Shown: one piece after another, positions 46,415 through 59,491 of the stretch | Numbering within the stretch: the first letter of the stretch is position 1 | Layout: every line of letters starts with the position of its first letter | NCBI RefSeq assembly: GCF_009604455.1 | Contig: NZ_WEGL01000003.1 | Span: 620,001 to 684,000 of the forward strand | Origin: Streptomyces sp. RB17 | GTDB lineage: Bacteria > Actinomycetota > Actinomycetes > Streptomycetales > Streptomycetaceae | Reading direction: 5' to 3' | Length of the DNA: 64,000 nucleotides | Notes under the pieces: generated by a model | The model's database searches: none | Seen by the model: the letters and a program-made list of their open reading frames with translations, nothing else | What the model was told of the DNA's origin: nothing | Made by a program: the position numbers and the translations under genes

Positions 46415-49400
46415 CTATACGCGCCGGCTCTCCACCGGGCCCAGATACAGCTCGGGCAACCCGCCCGTATCGATCACCAACCGCTGCACCACCACCGTCG
46501 GATCCACCATCCAGAACGTCAGCCGGTGCACCGCGGCCGACCCCACGGAGTGGCGGGTGGCCGTGCGGTTCACGTTGTCCGACGTGTTGCGGGCCCAGAC
46601 CGTGTTCAGCGCGCCGTCGTCCGCGCCGGCCGTGATGTCCACCGTCCGGATCGGGCCGTCGTCCAGCGAGACGCCGTAGGACAGGCCCGTGACGCCCGGC
46701 AGAGCCGGGTTGCGCGGCGAGACGTACGCCCACACCGTCACCTCACCGGGATCGGACGGCAGGCTCACCTCGTACTCCAGGCACGGTGAGGAGCCTCCCG
46801 GCGTGCGGCTCGGGGACGTCACCGGCCACGGGGTCATGCCCGCGCCGGTGCGCCCGATGCCGTCGAGCCGGCGCCAGCCGCCCACCGCCCGGTCGTAGTG
46901 CTCAGCGTCGATCGCCACATAGCCGCCCGCCTCGACGAAGCCACGCAAGCCCCGGGCGGAAGGTCGCTCCGCCACACACCTCACCGTCACCGAAGCCCCC
47001 GCCCCGTTCACCGTCAGCGTGCCCTCCGCGGGGCCTGCCGGAGCCTTCGTCCAGTCCACCCGGACCTCCAGCCGGACCTGCTGTTCCACCCGGCCACGCG
47101 GGTGGTCCACCACCAGCCAGGGTGCCGAGGACCGCACCTCGTAGTCGAAGGGCGTACGGCCCCTGTTGAAGACCTCCACGTACTGCTGCGGCCGCGTCTG
47201 GTACGGGCTGAACGACGGCAGGGACGCGTCCCTGGCAGAACCACCGGGCCACCACTCCCCCGCGTCCTCCGCCCCGTCCACCGACACGCCCAGCTCGGCG
47301 CCCGAGGGCACCTCGATCCGCCGTACCGCCGGGAACAACACGTCCGGCAGAGCCACGTTGTCCTTCTCCGGCTGCTGCCAGGGCGCGTTGGGGCCGTACC
47401 GGTCCACATCGCCGTAGTCGATGTGCGGCTGGGTCTGGAAGCCTTTCCATTTTCCCTTCGCCACGGCCGAGTTGAAGCGGTCCGCAAGCGCGAAGTCCCT
47501 CGCCAGGGCCGCCTCCGCCGCAGCCGCCCGGTCGTTCGTCGCCGCTCTGCCCTGCCGCGCGTACAGCAGGTTCTCGAACTCCGCCGCCCGCAGCGCGTAC
47601 AGGTTCGCGGTCGCCGTCACCTCGTAGCCGGCCAGCTCGAACCAGGCATCCTGCCGTTCGGGGGGCAGCCGGCGCGCGATCCGCTCCGCGCGCCCGCCCA
47701 GCTCCCGCCACTCTCCCGTCACCCGCTCCAGCTCCCGGTGCGCGAAGTAGTACGGGCTCTGCTGGTCGTCGTAGACCACCTGGCCGTCGGCGGACAGGGT
47801 GATGCGGCGGTTGAGCAACTCCGGCTTGCGGCGGGCCTGGAGGCGGCCGTACGCCGACAGGACCGAGGCGATCTCCCGGGCCGACGTGTCGCCGAAGTTC
47901 TGGCGGGCGTAACGCTCCTCCCACTCACCGAGGCGTTCCAGCGGCCAGCCGTCCGGATTCCAGGCGTACGTCAGGAAGAACTCCGTCGGCAGCTCGTTGC
48001 CCTTCAGATCGCCCACGTTCGCCACCCACAGACCGTGGTTGCCGTAGGCGTGCGCCTGGTGGAGCTGGTCCCAGACGTTGCGGATGTTCGCCGTGTCCAC
48101 CCACTTGTAGTTGCGGCCCGCGCCGACGTAGTCGAAGTGGTAGTACAGGCCGAAGCCGCCGCCCCGGACGCCGTCCGGATGCTTGCGGATGTTCGCCCAG
48201 TTGTCGTCCGTGAGGACCACCGTGACATCGTCCGGCGCGCGCAGGCCCCGGTCCCAGTACCGCTGCACCTCCTTGTAGAGCGTCCAGACCTGCGGAGTCT
48301 CGGCGGCCGGTCTGCCCGTCACCTCCTCGATGATCCGCCGCTGGTCGGCGATGATCTGCTGCATCAGCTCGATGCCGTCGCCGTCGGGCAGGCTGGTGTC
48401 GCCGTTGCCGCGCATGCCGAGGGTCACGACTCCCTCGAAGCCCTGGTCGACCATGCGCTGGATGCCGGCGCGCCAGTACGCGCGCAGCGCCTCCGCGTTG
48501 CGGCGGTACGACCATTCGCCCGTGCCCCCGTAGGGGTCGTGCCCCGGGGTCGCGTGGCGGTTCCACTCCTCGATGCCACGCATCATCGGCGCCTCATGAG
48601 AGGTGCCTATGACGACGCCGTACTCCGCGGCCCGCTGGTGGTTCTCCGGGTCGTCCTCCGCGAAGGCCCGGCCCCAGACCGCGGGCCAGAGGTAGTTGCC
48701 CTTCAGGCGCAGCAGGACCTCGAACACCCTTGAGTAGAAGGCGGAGTTGAAGCCGTCCGGGTGTCCGGGCGCCTTTCCGGGGCCGAAGTACGCCGGCGCC
48801 CAGGTGCCGAGCGCCGGGTTCTCGTCGTTGATGAAGAAGCCCCGGTACTTCACCGCCGGGCTGCCCTGGGTGAACCGGCCCGGCCGCACCCACACCCCGG
48901 TGCGCCGCACCGGCGGCACGTCGTCCCACCAGTGCCAGGGCGAGACGCCGATGCCGTACGAGACGTCGTACGCGCCGAAGATCGCGCCTCGCGGATCGCT
49001 GCCGGCGATGACGAACGCCCGCTCCACGCCGGGCATCGGATGCTCCACGACCGTCTGCAGCGAGGTCTCCCACCGCCCGCGCACGCCTGTCACGTCCAGT
49101 TTCCCGGAGCTGACCAGGCCGTCGACCAGCGGGCTGCGGCCGATGGTGCCGAGGATGACCGGGAACCGCCCCATCGCCGAGCCCGGGCGGACGCCCGTGA
49201 CGCGTTCGAGGTCGTCGCGCAGGTCGCCCGCGACCCGTACGACGCCGGGGTGATCCTCGGGGCTGACCACCACGGGCGCGCCGACCAGGGCGAACGCCCC
49301 GCCTGTGAAGGAGATGTACGACCCCGGCTCCGTCACCTCCGGGCCGTCGCCCCCGGCGCCCCACGCGACCCCCGACGTCAGCACCGGCACAGCGGCAAGC

Positions 49401-49435
49401 CCCGCCCCGAGCACCGTTCTGCGTGCCATGGACAT
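46415..49435 (-). CDS. GH115-family glycoside hydrolase (alpha-glucuronidase-like), Tat-exported
   Basis: A 1006-residue secreted enzyme. The signal peptide carries a twin-arginine motif (MARRTVLGAGLAAVP, Arg5-Arg6). The body matches GH115: SDPRGAIFGAYDVSYGIGVS, SPWHWWDDVPPVRR, YRGFFINDENPALGTWAPAY, the MRGNGDTSLPDGDG segment, VVLTDDNWANIRKHP and the C-terminal all-beta domain with GGYVAIDAEHYDRA. GH115 enzymes remove glucuronic acid from xylan side chains. The first of two ATGs is chosen because GGAGGGG lies seven bases upstream. It sits alone between regulatory genes and tuf, behind the tuf terminator. Confidence 0.92.
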   Translation of the reverse strand: MSMARRTVLGAGLAAVPVLTSGVAWGAGGDGPEVTEPGSYISFTGGAFALVGAPVVVSPEDHPGVVRVAGDLRDDLERVTGVRPGSAMGRFPVILGTIGRSPLVDGLVSSGKLDVTGVRGRWETSLQTVVEHPMPGVERAFVIAGSDPRGAIFGAYDVSYGIGVSPWHWWDDVPPVRRTGVWVRPGRFTQGSPAVKYRGFFINDENPALGTWAPAYFGPGKAPGHPDGFNSAFYSRVFEVLLRLKGNYLWPAVWGRAFAEDDPENHQRAAEYGVVIGTSHEAPMMRGIEEWNRHATPGHDPYGGTGEWSYRRNAEALRAYWRAGIQRMVDQGFEGVVTLGMRGNGDTSLPDGDGIELMQQIIADQRRIIEEVTGRPAAETPQVWTLYKEVQRYWDRGLRAPDDVTVVLTDDNWANIRKHPDGVRGGGFGLYYHFDYVGAGRNYKWVDTANIRNVWDQLHQAHAYGNHGLWVANVGDLKGNELPTEFFLTYAWNPDGWPLERLGEWEERYARQNFGDTSAREIASVLSAYGRLQARRKPELLNRRITLSADGQVVYDDQQSPYYFAHRELERVTGEWRELGGRAERIARRLPPERQDAWFELAGYEVTATANLYALRAAEFENLLYARQGRAATNDRAAAAEAALARDFALADRFNSAVAKGKWKGFQTQPHIDYGDVDRYGPNAPWQQPEKDNVALPDVLFPAVRRIEVPSGAELGVSVDGAEDAGEWWPGGSARDASLPSFSPYQTRPQQYVEVFNRGRTPFDYEVRSSAPWLVVDHPRGRVEQQVRLEVRVDWTKAPAGPAEGTLTVNGAGASVTVRCVAERPSARGLRGFVEAGGYVAIDAEHYDRAVGGWRRLDGIGRTGAGMTPWPVTSPSRTPGGSSPCLEYEVSLPSDPGEVTVWAYVSPRNPALPGVTGLSYGVSLDDGPIRTVDITAGADDGALNTVWARNTSDNVNRTATRHSVGSAAVHRLTFWMVDPTVVVQRLVIDTGGLPELYLGPVESRRV

Positions 49436-49567
49436 ACGACAGCCCCTCCACTCCCTATTTGCTCAGCGGCATGACAAATACTGGAGAGAGGGAGCGCCGC
49501 GGGGAACGGGTCGTACGCGACGAATACTTTCGAAGGCCCGAGCGCCAGAGGGTGCTATCCAACGACA

Positions 49568-49603
49568 AAGAGGCCCGTACGACCGAAGTCGTACGGGCCT
49601 CTT
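49568..49603 (-). terminator. Terminator of tuf
   Basis: A perfect 16-bp stem AAGAGGCCCGTACGAC/GTCGTACGGGCCTCTT with a CGAA tetraloop, about 45 bases past the tuf stop. One of the strongest hairpins in the window. Confidence 0.9.
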
Positions 49604-49648
49604 CCAGGTCGGAGACCTCAGGTCAGGTGACCCTCAAGCAAGCGGAAC

Positions 49649-50842
<1,194 letters not shown>

Positions 50843-50921
50843 TGGGGTCCTCCTGTGGAGTGGTTCTGTACGCCTTACTTCATCGGCGCCAGGTGATCTT
50901 TGCTGTAAAGGCCCGGAACCC

Positions 50922-50955
50922 GGGGCATTCCTCCGCGTTTACGGCGGAATGCCCC
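50922..50955 (-). terminator. Hairpin between fusA and tuf
   Basis: Arms GGGGCATTCCTCCG and CGGCGGAATGCCCC pair over 14 bases with one mismatch around a six-base loop. It lies 43 bases after the fusA stop and 79 bases before tuf. It may end most fusA transcripts; tuf would then need its own promoter within or before this gap. Confidence 0.65.
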
Positions 50956-50998
50956 TTGAGGCTCCGGAGTCAAGCCTACGGCGTGTGAACGCGGTGCG

Positions 50999-53125
50999 TT
51001 ACTCGCCCTTGGCCTTCGCGATGATCTCCTCGGCGACGTTCCGCGGAACCTCGGCGTAGGAGTCGAACTGCATGGAGTAGCTGGCCCGGCCGGACGTCTT
51101 GCTGCGCAGGTCGCCGACGTAACCGAACATCTCCGAAAGGGGCACGAGGCCCTTCACGACGCGGGCACCGGCCCGCTCCTCCATGGCCTGGATCTGGCCA
51201 CGGCGGGAGTTGATGTCGCCGATGACCTCACCCATGTAGTCCTCGGGCGTGGTGACCTCGACGGCCATCATCGGCTCGAGCAGCACGGGGCTGGCCTTGC
51301 GCGCGGCCTCCTTGAAGGCCTGCGAACCGGCGATCTTGAACGCGAGCTCGGAGGAGTCGACCTCGTGGTAGCCACCGTCGATCAGGATGACGCGCACGCC
51401 GGTCATCTCGTAGCCGGCGAGGATGCCGAACTGCATGGCCTCCTGCGCACCGGCGTCCACCGAAGGGATGTACTCCTTCGGGATACGGCCACCGGTCACC
51501 TTGTTGATGAACTCGTACGAGGCGTCGCCGCCCTCGATCGGCTCGATCGCGATCTGCACCTTGGCGAACTGACCGGTACCACCGGTCTGCTTCTTGTGGG
51601 TGTAGTCCACGCGCTCGACGGCCTTGCGGATCGTCTCGCGGTACGCGACCTGCGGCTTGCCGACGTTGGCCTCGACCTTGAACTCACGGCGCATACGGTC
51701 GACCAGCACCTCGAGGTGCAGCTCGCCCATACCACCGATGATGGTCTGGCCCGTCTCCTCGTCCGAGTGGACCTGGAAGGACGGGTCCTCCTCGGCCAGG
51801 CGCTGGATCGCGACGCCCAGCTTCTCCTGGTCGCCCTTCGACTTGGGCTCGATGGCGACCTGGATGACCGGCGCCGGGAAGTCCATGGACTCCAGGATGA
51901 CCGGGTTCTTGTCGTCGGACAGCGTCTCACCGGTGGTGGTCTGCTTCAGGCCCATGACGGCGACGATGTCGCCGGCGCCCACCGACTCGATCTCCTCACG
52001 CTTGTTGGCGTGCATGCGGTAGATCTTGCCGATGCGCTCCTTCTTGCCCTTGACGGAGTTCAGCACCGAAGAGCCGGACTCCAGGCGGCCCGAGTAAACC
52101 CGGACGAAGGTGAGCTTGCCGAGGTGCGGGTCGCTCATGATCTTGAACGCCAGCGCCGACAGCGGCTCGTCGTCGGACGGCTTGCGCTTGACGACCATCT
52201 CCGGGTCCTTGACGTCGTGGCCCTCGATGGCCTCGATGTCAACCGGGGAAGGCAGGTAGCGCACGACCGCGTCGAGCAGGGGCTGGACGCCCTTGTTCTT
52301 GAACGCGGTACCGCAGAACACCGGGGTCACAGTGGTGCCGGTGCCCTTGCCGGACGCGATGGTGATACGACGGATCGCGGCGTACAGCTGCTCCACGGAG
52401 GGCTCGGTGCCCTCCAGGTACAGCTCCATGATCTCTTCGTCGTTCTCGGCCACGGCCTCGAGCAGCTTGCCGCGGTACTCCTCGGCAGCCTCGGTGTGCG
52501 TGTCCGGGATGTCGACGACGTCGTACATCTCGCCCTTGGTGGCCTCGGCGGACCAGACCAGGGCCTTCATCGTCACCAGGTCGACGACGCCCTTGAAGTC
52601 GGCCTCGGCACCGATCGGCAGCTGCATCACGATCGGCTGAGCGCCCAGGCGGTCAGAGATCATGTCGACGCAGCGGTGGAACTCGGCACCGGTCCGGTCG
52701 AGCTTGTTGACGAAGCAGATACGCGGCACGCCGTAGCGGTCCGCCTGACGCCACACCGTCTCGGACTGGGGCTCCACGCCGGCGACGCCGTCGAACACCG
52801 TCACGGCACCGTCGAGCACGCGCAGGGAGCGCTCCACCTCGACGGTGAAGTCGACGTGACCCGGGGTGTCGATGATGTTGATCGTGTGGTCGACGTCTTC
52901 CAGCGGCCAGTGGCAGGTGGTGGCAGCAGAGGTGATCGTGATGCCACGCTCCTGCTCCTGCTCCATCCAGTCCATGGTGGCAGCGCCGTCGTGGACCTCA
53001 CCGATCTTGTAAGACACACCGGTGTAGAACAGGATCCGCTCGGTGGTGGTCGTCTTGCCCGCGTCGATGTGGGCCATGATCCCGATGTTGCGGACCTTGG
53101 CCAGGTCAAGTGAAGTGGTAGCCAT
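50999..53125 (-). CDS. fusA: Elongation factor G
   Basis: A 708-residue EF-G. G1 AHIDAGKT (18-25), G3 DTPGHVDF, G4 NKLD; the later domains include HSDEETGQTIIGGMGELHLE and GRASYSMQFDSYAEVP near the end. It drives translocation and, with RRF, ribosome recycling. It follows rpsG by 39 bp. Length is standard for the housekeeping factor, not the FusA2-type. Confidence 0.98.
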   Translation of the reverse strand: MATTSLDLAKVRNIGIMAHIDAGKTTTTERILFYTGVSYKIGEVHDGAATMDWMEQEQERGITITSAATTCHWPLEDVDHTINIIDTPGHVDFTVEVERSLRVLDGAVTVFDGVAGVEPQSETVWRQADRYGVPRICFVNKLDRTGAEFHRCVDMISDRLGAQPIVMQLPIGAEADFKGVVDLVTMKALVWSAEATKGEMYDVVDIPDTHTEAAEEYRGKLLEAVAENDEEIMELYLEGTEPSVEQLYAAIRRITIASGKGTGTTVTPVFCGTAFKNKGVQPLLDAVVRYLPSPVDIEAIEGHDVKDPEMVVKRKPSDDEPLSALAFKIMSDPHLGKLTFVRVYSGRLESGSSVLNSVKGKKERIGKIYRMHANKREEIESVGAGDIVAVMGLKQTTTGETLSDDKNPVILESMDFPAPVIQVAIEPKSKGDQEKLGVAIQRLAEEDPSFQVHSDEETGQTIIGGMGELHLEVLVDRMRREFKVEANVGKPQVAYRETIRKAVERVDYTHKKQTGGTGQFAKVQIAIEPIEGGDASYEFINKVTGGRIPKEYIPSVDAGAQEAMQFGILAGYEMTGVRVILIDGGYHEVDSSELAFKIAGSQAFKEAARKASPVLLEPMMAVEVTTPEDYMGEVIGDINSRRGQIQAMEERAGARVVKGLVPLSEMFGYVGDLRSKTSGRASYSMQFDSYAEVPRNVAEEIIAKAKGE

Positions 53126-53164
53126 AAGGCTTCAGTCTTCTCTCGGTCTCGATGTGGGTAGCGA

Positions 53165-53635
53165 CTACCAGCGGTAGTGCGCGAAGGCCTTGTTGGACTC
53201 GGCCATCTTGTGCGTGTCCTCGCGCTTCTTCACAGCGGCACCCAGGCCGTTGGAGGCGTCGAGGAGCTCGTTGAGCAGACGCTCGGTCATGGTCTTCTCG
53301 CGACGGGCGCGGGAGTAACCGACGAGCCAGCGCAGCGCGAGGGTGTTGGCGCGACCGGGCTTGACCTCGATCGGAACCTGGTACGTCGCACCACCGACAC
53401 GGCGGGACTTGACCTCGAGGGTCGGCTTGATGTTCTCCAGCGCGCGCTTCAGCGTGATGATCGGGTCGTTGCCCGTCTTCTCACGCAGACCCTCCATGGC
53501 GCCGTAGACGATGCGCTCGGCGGTGGAGCGCTTGCCGTTCAGCAGCACCTTGTTGATGAGGGAGGTCACCAGAGGAGAACCGTAGACCGGGTCGATGATG
53601 ACCGGGCGCTTCGGGGCGGGGCCCTTACGAGGCAT
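53165..53635 (-). CDS. rpsG: 30S ribosomal protein S7
   Basis: A 156-residue S7 starting MPRKGPAPKRPVIIDPVYGS. SLINKVLLNGKRSTAERIVY, the VEVKSRRVGGATYQVPIEVK-like segment and the ending ESNKAFAHYRW are the signature. It lies two bases after rpsL. Confidence 0.98.
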   Translation of the reverse strand: MPRKGPAPKRPVIIDPVYGSPLVTSLINKVLLNGKRSTAERIVYGAMEGLREKTGNDPIITLKRALENIKPTLEVKSRRVGGATYQVPIEVKPGRANTLALRWLVGYSRARREKTMTERLLNELLDASNGLGAAVKKREDTHKMAESNKAFAHYRW

Positions 53636-53637
53636 TC

Positions 53638-54009
53638 TTACTTCTCCTTCTTGGCGCCGTAACGGCTGCGAGCCTGCTTGCGGTTCTTGACACCCTGGGT
53701 GTCGAGGGAACCGCGGATGATCTTGTAGCGAACACCCGGCAGGTCCTTCACACGGCCGCCGCGCACGAGCACGATGGAGTGCTCCTGCAGGTTGTGTCCC
53801 TCACCCGGAATGTAAGCGGTGACCTCGATGCCGCTGGTCAGTCGCACACGCGCGACCTTGCGGAGGGCCGAGTTCGGCTTCTTCGGGGTGGTCGTGAACA
53901 CACGCGTGCAGACGCCACGACGCTGAGGGGAACCCTCGAGTGCGGGCGTCTTGTTCTTCTCGACCTTGTCCTGCCGGCCCTTGCGGACCAGCTGCTGGAT
54001 CGTAGGCAC
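53638..54009 (-). CDS. rpsL: 30S ribosomal protein S12
   Basis: A 123-residue S12, first gene of the str operon. The streptomycin-relevant residues are wild type: Lys43 in TPKKPNSAL and Lys88 in GGRVKDLPG, so no rpsL-based streptomycin resistance or K88-type antibiotic overproduction allele is present. The start is GTG, preceded by GGAGAAGTA. A long in-frame extension upstream is ignored. Confidence 0.98.
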   Translation of the reverse strand: MPTIQQLVRKGRQDKVEKNKTPALEGSPQRRGVCTRVFTTTPKKPNSALRKVARVRLTSGIEVTAYIPGEGHNLQEHSIVLVRGGRVKDLPGVRYKIIRGSLDTQGVKNRKQARSRYGAKKEK

Positions 54010-54335
54010 TACTTCTCCGGTTTCTGTGTGCCGATGGGTACAGCTAACCTGGAACTTCGCCGACCCACGCGGTCGGGTGTGTCGAATCCGGCGGATTCCC
54101 GCCGCGAGGCGAAAAGAGCACAGATTACGGTGGCCGCTCATGACTCGCCGTGCGGTCTGAAGGCACGCACGAGAGCCAGGGCACACCCCAGGCACAAGGT
54201 CTGAGCGTACCTACCTCATTCGCTGTGGTCAAAACAAATGGGCTCCGCCTCTATCACGTCGGCCGCGCTGTCAAGGCCTTCCGTCGTGTCACCCCTTGCT
54301 CCTTGCCGGAATCCGGCAGCCGAAACGGTGGAAAC
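54010..54335 (-). other. Leader and promoter region of the str operon
   Basis: A 326-bp interval without a convincing gene. It contains the 25-nt element shared with the S10 operon (54060-54084) and, just upstream of it in the direction of transcription, a GGGAATCCGCCGG block also found in the S10 leader in the opposite relative order. A TAATCT hexamer on the minus strand (54122-54127) is a possible -10, but no -35 accompanies it. Confidence 0.5.
54060..54084 (-). promoter_or_regulatory. Shared hairpin element upstream of rpsL
   Basis: Contains CCGACCGCGTGGGTCGG on the minus strand and differs from the S10 copy (42397-42421) at one base in 25. It lies 50 bases before the rpsL GTG and can form the same CCGACC/GGTCGG six-base stem with a GCGTG loop. 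Confidence 0.6.
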
Positions 54336-55422
54336 ATGGCCGAATCGGCCACTGCCATCGCCGCCGGGCCCGGCGCACGCTCAGCACGGGGGCGCCGGGC
54401 AGGTCCGGCCGCCCGCCACGGGTCAGGTATCTGCGCTACGGGCTGCTCAGCGGGCTGCTCAACTTCGTACTGCTGTACACCGCCGGGAACCTGCTCTCCG
54501 CGGGCGTGACGGCGTGTCTGTGGTACGCGTCCCTGGTGGCGGCGCCCGCGCCGGCCGCCCGCCGGTTCTCGGCGGCACCCCGGACCGTACGGCGCCGGTC
54601 GGTGCCGCCGTCCGTGGACGCCGCGCCCGAGCGGGTGCGGGCCGAGGGCGCGGAGCGGGCGCAGCAGGCGGCCCAGCAGGCCGTCACGTCCTACGGCGAG
54701 CTGCTGCGCCTGCACCCGTACACACCGGGGCCGTCGGCCGACCCGGACGACCTCGCGGACTTGCGCACCGCGGTGGAGGCGTACGAGGAGGCCCGGCGGA
54801 GCGCGCCGGGCCGTGTCCCGGACCTGCTGGAGGGCGGCCGCGCGGCCCTGGAGCGGCTGGAGACGGCCCGCCTCGCCGGCACCGACGTCTCCTGGACCCG
54901 CGGCACGGGCTCCACCGAGCTGCGGCTCGCCGTGCCACCCGGGGGCCGGGCCGGCGCTGCTGGTGTCCGAGGCGGCGCCCTGCGCCTACTCCGTGGCCGT
55001 CGCGGGACGGTCCGGCGTCCGGTGGCGGAGGCTGGTCTCGGGACGCTCCATGAAGGCCCCGTCCGGGTCCGGGTCGCCGTGCCCGCGCCGGTCGGCGGCG
55101 AGCTGCCCTGAACGTCCGTGCACCCGGCCGGTGGCGGATCGCGGTACGCCCGGCGGGTGAGGCCCGGCTCCTGGAGCCGGAGCTGCCGCTGAAGGGCCTG
55201 GGCACCGAGGTGGTCCGGCGGGACGGCCCCTCCCGCGCGCTGGAGTTCGAACACCACGGCGGCGGCCGGTTCACCGTCCACCTGCTCACGCCGGACCTGC
55301 ACCCGGACCACCCCCTGGCCACCGGGCGGGGCAGGGCGCGGCTGAACCTCGCCGCCCCGGAGCGCCGTGCGGTACGGGGCGACGCGGACGGGCACTGGAC
55401 CCTGCGCGAGCCGCGCGCCTGA
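54336..55422 (+). pseudogene. Frameshifted hypothetical gene between rpsL and rpoC
   Basis: Coding-like sequence continues across about 1.1 kb but jumps frame. It begins with MAESATAIAAGPGARSARGR (ATG 54336), continues in another frame as RYLRYGLLSGLLNFVLLYTA and the following hydrophobic and Glu/Ala-rich helical part to ELRLAVPPGG (about 54945), shifts to GPALLVSEAAPCAYSVAVAG, returns to GTLHEGPVRVRVAVPAP (about 55040-55090), and ends in the third frame as GRWRIAVRPAGEARLLEPEL ... LREPRA with stop at 55420-55422. The pieces read as one membrane-anchored protein with at least four frame changes. Decay or clustered sequencing errors are both possible; the function is unknown. Confidence 0.6.
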
Positions 55423-55440
55423 ACGGCGTTCCGGGAACGC

Positions 55441-55476
55441 CGAAGGGCGGCCACCCCACGGGGTGACCGCCCTTCG
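55441..55476 (-). terminator. Terminator of rpoBC
   Basis: Seventeen-base arms CGAAGGGCGGCCACCCC and GGGGTGACCGCCCTTCG with one mismatch, 16 bases past the rpoC stop on the minus strand. It also lies 19 bases past the end of the plus-strand broken gene and may serve both directions. Confidence 0.85.
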
Positions 55477-55491
55477 GTTCAAGCTGCTCGC

Positions 55492-59391
<3,900 letters not shown>

Positions 59392-59454
59392 TATGCGTCA
59401 ATCCCTCTCAGGGTCGAAAGTCTTTGGTCTGAAACGGGGGCCTGGGGGTCGGCG

Positions 59455-59478
59455 GGGGCCTCACGGTGGTGAGGCCCC
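59455..59478 (-). promoter_or_regulatory. Hairpin between rpoB and rpoC
   Basis: A perfect ten-base stem GGGGCCTCAC/GTGAGGCCCC with a GGTG loop, 14 bases past the rpoB stop. Since rpoB and rpoC are normally cotranscribed, it is more likely a partial attenuator or an RNA-processing/stability element than a full terminator. Confidence 0.55.
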
Positions 59479-59491
59479 TGCCGGACTCCCG

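Noticed and set aside
45693..46733. Longer version of the membrane protein starting at 46733
   Set aside because: The first 114 residues would overlap the GH115 gene in another frame; the ATG at 46391 gives a sensible proline-rich start.
53638..54009. Streptomycin-resistance or antibiotic-activating rpsL allele
   Set aside because: Lys43 and Lys88 are both wild type.
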